Shown piece after piece: positions 5,709 through 8,370 of a stretch of DNA of 8,370 nt (position 1 is the stretch's first letter; every line of letters begins with the position of its first letter). The stretch is from Pseudomonadota bacterium (lineage in GTDB: Bacteria; Pseudomonadota; Gammaproteobacteria; SZUA-229). Made by a program: the position numbers and the translations under genes. The stretch is taken from positions 1 through 8,370 of the forward strand of contig JADFWE010000184.1 of assembly GCA_015222915.1 (NCBI GenBank), given 5' to 3'. Below the pieces are notes generated by a model, which saw nothing but the letters and a program-made list of their open reading frames with translations, was not told the origin of the DNA and made no database searches.

Positions 5709-6074
5709 TCACCCCCCTATGAGTTCGATGGCATTGCCGTCAAAATCCCGGCAGAACAGCGCCTGCCGGCCTGATTTGCTCTTACTGTAGGCGATACCCG
5801 CCACATCAAGGCGCTTTATGACCTCGTCCAGATCATTCACCTGCAAGGCGAGATGGCGGTCCCGTCCGCCGTGTTCAGGTCGATCTTCAACCGGGTCCGG
5901 GTTTTCCAGCTCGAGCAGGTGAATCTGGCCGCTGCCGATGTTCAGCCACGCCCCCGGATACCCTAGATCCGGGCGGGACCCATCGACCTCCAGACCCAGA
6001 ATACCGCTATAAAAATCGAGGGCTTTTGCGGTATCAGCCACGATCATGCTGCAATGATGGAAAACCATGGTCAT
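5709..6074 (-). CDS. VOC-superfamily (glyoxalase/fosfomycin-resistance-like) metalloprotein (121 aa)
   Basis: The protein has the paired beta-alpha-beta-beta-beta modules of the vicinal-oxygen-chelate superfamily. The first module starts FHHCSMIVAD (5-14) with DFYSGILGLEV (20-30). The second has RHLALQVNDLDEV (73-85) and ends DFDGNAIELIG (110-120). Likely metal ligands are H7, H52 (in GQIHLLEL), H74 and E117, placed as in glyoxalase I and FosA. The substrate cannot be told from sequence; many such genes are simply annotated as VOC or glyoxalase-like. Length is normal for the single-domain family. I chose the ATG at 6074 because AGGGGA lies five bases upstream and the first beta-strand begins there. 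An in-frame ATG at 6146 would add 24 residues that do not belong to the fold. It is divergent from dapC across about 170 bases and leads the minus-strand pair with the membrane protein. Confidence 0.87.
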   Translation of the reverse strand: MTMVFHHCSMIVADTAKALDFYSGILGLEVDGSRPDLGYPGAWLNIGSGQIHLLELENPDPVEDRPEHGGRDRHLALQVNDLDEVIKRLDVAGIAYSKSKSGRQALFCRDFDGNAIELIGG

Positions 6075-6151
6075 GGTCGTCCCCTGTGAGCTGTTCTGTG
6101 TAAGCTGTAATGAAGGCCACTCTGTGACGCATTCTGAGGCATGCATTTCTC

Positions 6152-6180
6152 CTGAAGCATTTCTGTAAATCGCTTATAAT
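6152..6180 (+). promoter_or_regulatory. Candidate sigma-70 promoter of the dapC-dapD operon
   Basis: A consensus TATAAT (6175-6180) follows CTGAAG (6152-6157, three of six matches to TTGACA) at 17 bases. A GC-rich stretch (ACCGCCCC) follows at the expected start near 6187. The mRNA would have a leader of about 60 bases with no obvious Shine-Dalgarno before the dapC ATG. Confidence 0.5.
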
Positions 6181-6210
6181 ACCGCCCCTGCCAGATTCAA
6201 CAAAATGAAT

Positions 6211-6239
6211 TAGATACATCCAGCCCGATCTTTTATACA
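6211..6239 (+). promoter_or_regulatory. Second candidate dapC promoter giving a leaderless or nearly leaderless mRNA
   Basis: TAGATA (6211-6216, four of six matches to TTGACA) and TATACA (6234-6239, four of six matches to TATAAT) are 17 bases apart. Start would fall at 6246-6247, on the A of the dapC ATG. This would explain the missing Shine-Dalgarno, but both boxes are weaker than the TATAAT upstream. Confidence 0.3.
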
Positions 6240-6246
6240 AAACACC

Positions 6247-7491
6247 ATGAATCCCGACCTGCAAAAACTTCAGCCATATCCGTTCGAGAAGCTCAACGCC
6301 TTAAAGGCCGACTGCAAACCCACGGTAGAAGGCCATATCGCTCTGTCGATCGGCGAACCCAAACATGATGCACCTGAATTCGTGCTGGATTCCATCCGCA
6401 ATAATCTCGACCAGATCAACCGTTACCCGCTGACCAAAGGTAGTGAAGCGCTTCGCCTGTCGATCATCAACTGGTTAAGCCGCCGGTTTAAGCTGAAAGC
6501 CGGGGCACTGGATATCGATAAAAATGTACTGCCTGTCACCGGTACCCGTGAGGCTTTGTTCTCGTTTGCCCAGTGCTTTATTGACCGGAGTTTTATTGAC
6601 CGGGACTTCATAGACAGCGGCCAGAAAAATACGGGCAAGCCACCACTGATCCTTATGCCAAACCCGTTCTATCAGATCTACGAAGGTGCGGCTTTTCTCT
6701 CCGGTGCAGAGCCGTATTTTTACAATACCGTTAAACAGAACAACTACCTGCCTGACTTCGATGCCATCGATGAAGATACCTGGCAGCGCTGCCAGATCAT
6801 CTATGTCTGTACCCCCGGCAACCCGACCGGCAGCGTTATCAGCAAACAGCAGTTGATCGACCTGATCACGCTGTCGAAAAAATATGATTTCATCATCGCC
6901 TCAGATGAATGTTATTCCGAGATCTATTTTGATGACAGTCATCCGCCCTGCGGTCTGCTGCAAGCAGCCGAAGCCTGCGGCAATGACAGTTTTGAGAACT
7001 GCATGGTGTTTCACAGCCTGTCAAAGCGCTCAAACCTGCCGGGCATGCGCTCCGGTTTTGTCGCGGGTGACGAACAGCTGATCAAAGCCTACCTGCTGTA
7101 CCGCACTTATCACGGCTGTGCCATGCCACCGGTTCATCAGGTCGCCAGCATCGAAGCCTGGAATGATGAGGCACATGTAGAACAGAACCGCGCACTGTAT
7201 GTGAAAAAATTTGATGCGGTCATCGAAATACTGTCTCCGGTCATCGCTGTCACGTTGCCCGATGCCGGTTTTTATCTGTGGTTGAACACACCGATAGACG
7301 ATGAAATATTTGCCCGTGATCTGTACGCACAACAGAACGTTACCGTTCTACCCGGCAGCTATCTATCGCGCGAGAGTGATGGCATCAACCCCGGCCACAA
7401 CCACGTACGCCTGGCACTGGTAGCACCGCTGGATGAGTGCCTGGTCGCAGCAGAAAGAATCAAACAATACATCCAAACTTTAAACTTATAA
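6247..7491 (+). CDS. dapC: N-succinyldiaminopimelate aminotransferase (DapC), 414 aa
   Basis: DapC transfers an amino group from glutamate to N-succinyl-2-amino-6-oxopimelate in the succinylase branch of diaminopimelate/lysine synthesis, in the cytoplasm. It is a PLP fold-type I class I/II aminotransferase. [13 protein letters not shown] at 10-22 is the typical DapC N-terminus and supports this start. Other marks are [13 protein letters not shown] (137-149), TPGNPTG with N192 (189-195), SDECYSE with D220 and Y223 (219-225), [15 protein letters not shown] with the Schiff-base K260 (257-271), and R388 in HVRLAL, which binds the substrate carboxylate. Length is slightly above the roughly 400 residues usual for the family because of an insertion at 111-132 that begins with a threefold pentapeptide repeat. 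No Shine-Dalgarno precedes the ATG. The next gene, dapD, starts 28 bases downstream and acts one step earlier in the same pathway, so the two form an operon. Confidence 0.95.
   Translation: MNPDLQKLQPYPFEKLNALKADCKPTVEGHIALSIGEPKHDAPEFVLDSIRNNLDQINRYPLTKGSEALRLSIINWLSRRFKLKAGALDIDKNVLPVTGTREALFSFAQCFIDRSFIDRDFIDSGQKNTGKPPLILMPNPFYQIYEGAAFLSGAEPYFYNTVKQNNYLPDFDAIDEDTWQRCQIIYVCTPGNPTGSVISKQQLIDLITLSKKYDFIIASDECYSEIYFDDSHPPCGLLQAAEACGNDSFENCMVFHSLSKRSNLPGMRSGFVAGDEQLIKAYLLYRTYHGCAMPPVHQVASIEAWNDEAHVEQNRALYVKKFDAVIEILSPVIAVTLPDAGFYLWLNTPIDDEIFARDLYAQQNVTVLPGSYLSRESDGINPGHNHVRLALVAPLDECLVAAERIKQYIQTLNL
6577..6621 (+). repeat. 15-base tandem repeat, three copies, in frame within dapC
   Basis: Three consecutive 15-base units at 6577-6591, 6592-6606 and 6607-6621 encode [10 protein letters not shown] and FIDSG (residues 111-125). 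The first two differ only at their ends (CGGAGT against CGGGAC); the third is more diverged. This suggests expansion by slippage in a surface loop before the strand LILMPNPFY. Confidence 0.85.
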
Positions 7492-7519
7492 CCTGATACT
7501 TCCAACTGGAGAATTCCCC

Positions 7520-8344
7520 ATGTCCGAACTTAAAAGCATCATCGAAGAAGCCTTCGAACGTCGCGCTGATATCACACCGCGTAACGTAGAAACACATATC
7601 TCTGACGCCGTCACCGAAGCCGTCAACCTGCTCGATTCCGGTGAGGCACGTGTCGCTGAAAAAGTTGACGGTGAATGGGTGGTCAACGAATGGCTGAAAA
7701 AAGCCGTACTGCTGTCTTTCCGCATCAATGACAACGAATTCATCAAGGGCGGTTTCACCAATTACTACGATAAAGTGAATTCAAAATTCGCCGATATGAA
7801 CACCCGTGAGTTCCGTGATTCCGGCGTTCGCGTGGTACCACCTGCCACTGCCCGCTTCGGTTCATACATCGCACCCAGCGTGGTACTGATGCCTTCATAC
7901 GTTAACATCGGCGCATATGTCGACACCGGCACCATGGTCGATACCTGGGCGACTGTCGGATCCTGCGCGCAGATCGGTAAAAACGTACACCTCTCTGGCG
8001 GAGTTGGTATCGGCGGCGTACTCGAACCGCTACAGGCATCACCGACCATCATCGAAGATAACTGCTTCATCGGCGCCCGTTCCGAAGTAGTCGAAGGCGT
8101 GATCGTCGAGGAAGGCTCCGTTATCTCCATGGGTGTCTACATCGGTCAGAGCACCAAGATCTTCAACCGTATGACCGGTGAGATATCTTATGGCCGCATC
8201 CCTGCAGGCTCTGTCGTAGTATCCGGTAACCTGCCTTCAAAAGACGGTACCTACAGTCTTTACTGTGCTGTAATCGTAAAACAAGTCGATGAGAAAACCC
8301 GTGGCAAGGTCGGTTTGAACGAACTGTTACGCGACATCGATTAA
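7520..8344 (+). CDS. dapD: 2,3,4,5-tetrahydropyridine-2,6-dicarboxylate N-succinyltransferase (DapD), 274 aa
   Basis: DapD uses succinyl-CoA to succinylate tetrahydrodipicolinate, the committed step of the succinylase route to diaminopimelate (peptidoglycan) and lysine; it is a cytoplasmic trimer. Residues 1-100 are the helical N-terminal domain. From about 104 the left-handed beta-helix of hexapeptide repeats begins ([20 protein letters not shown] at 111-130, [15 protein letters not shown] at 152-166, [17 protein letters not shown] at 177-193). D141 in TMVDTWAT and E189 in ARSEVVEG match the residues described as catalytic in mycobacterial DapD. The C-terminus [16 protein letters not shown] is typical. 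Length equals that of other proteobacterial DapD enzymes. GGAG about nine bases upstream supports the start. It follows dapC by 28 bases in one operon. The 26 bases after its stop, up to the window end, show no terminator. Confidence 0.97.
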   Translation: MSELKSIIEEAFERRADITPRNVETHISDAVTEAVNLLDSGEARVAEKVDGEWVVNEWLKKAVLLSFRINDNEFIKGGFTNYYDKVNSKFADMNTREFRDSGVRVVPPATARFGSYIAPSVVLMPSYVNIGAYVDTGTMVDTWATVGSCAQIGKNVHLSGGVGIGGVLEPLQASPTIIEDNCFIGARSEVVEGVIVEEGSVISMGVYIGQSTKIFNRMTGEISYGRIPAGSVVVSGNLPSKDGTYSLYCAVIVKQVDEKTRGKVGLNELLRDID

Positions 8345-8370
8345 GTCATTTTCGAACCAGGTCTTCTTAA

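Noticed and set aside
6075..6146. Upstream ATG extending the VOC protein by 24 residues
   Set aside because: The extra residues do not belong to the VOC fold, and AGGGGA sits correctly before the ATG at 6074.
1226..6246. The window as a defence or mobile island
   Set aside because: No integrase, transposase, toxin, nuclease, terminal repeats or tRNA site is visible, and base composition shows no obvious break apart from AT-rich spacers.

Overview
The window looks like chromosomal DNA of a gammaproteobacterium with roughly balanced base composition. The reasons are a dapC-dapD pair in the proteobacterial succinylase lysine pathway, a short protein ending in a VPLPA/PEP-CTERM sorting signal (typical of environmental proteobacteria that make exopolysaccharide), and ordinary Shine-Dalgarno and TATAAT-type signals. 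There are no RNA genes, CRISPR arrays, insertion sequences or phage genes.

Layout. Positions 1-1225 (minus strand) hold the first 408 codons of an exported multicopper oxidase whose C-terminus lies outside the window. Positions 1226-1676 are an AT-rich divergent control region dense in small repeats. It includes a possible metal-sensor (MerR-type) operator and a perfect 17-base palindrome at the likely transcription start of the next gene. A plus-strand group of small single genes follows: a stand-alone FHA (phosphothreonine-binding) protein at 1677-2048, a secreted proline-rich two-cysteine protein at 2214-2525, a single-pass membrane protein of unknown function at 2799-3224, and the VPLPA-CTERM protein at 3546-4256. 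Each has its own leader and they do not look like one operon. A strong bidirectional terminator (4279-4308) ends this group and also serves the converging minus-strand pair. That pair is a VOC-family metalloenzyme (5709-6074) followed 71 bases downstream by a four-helix membrane protein (4384-5637). Divergent from it, at the right end, is the lysine/peptidoglycan pair dapC (6247-7491) and dapD (7520-8344).

How the genes work together. Only dapC-dapD has a clear joint role: DapD succinylates tetrahydrodipicolinate and DapC transaminates the product on the way to diaminopimelate and lysine. The other genes share no pathway I can name. The oxidase, the secreted small protein and the PEP-CTERM protein are all exported, so the left half is rich in envelope functions.

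I see no convincing new multi-gene system. The points most worth a second look are the control region at 1226-1676 with its palindrome, the overlapping palindromes and 5' hairpin before the VPLPA-CTERM gene, the arrestin-like plus PH-like architecture of the 417-residue membrane protein with a possible coupled 15-codon ORF before it, the 15-base tandem repeat inside dapC, and a possible leaderless dapC promoter.
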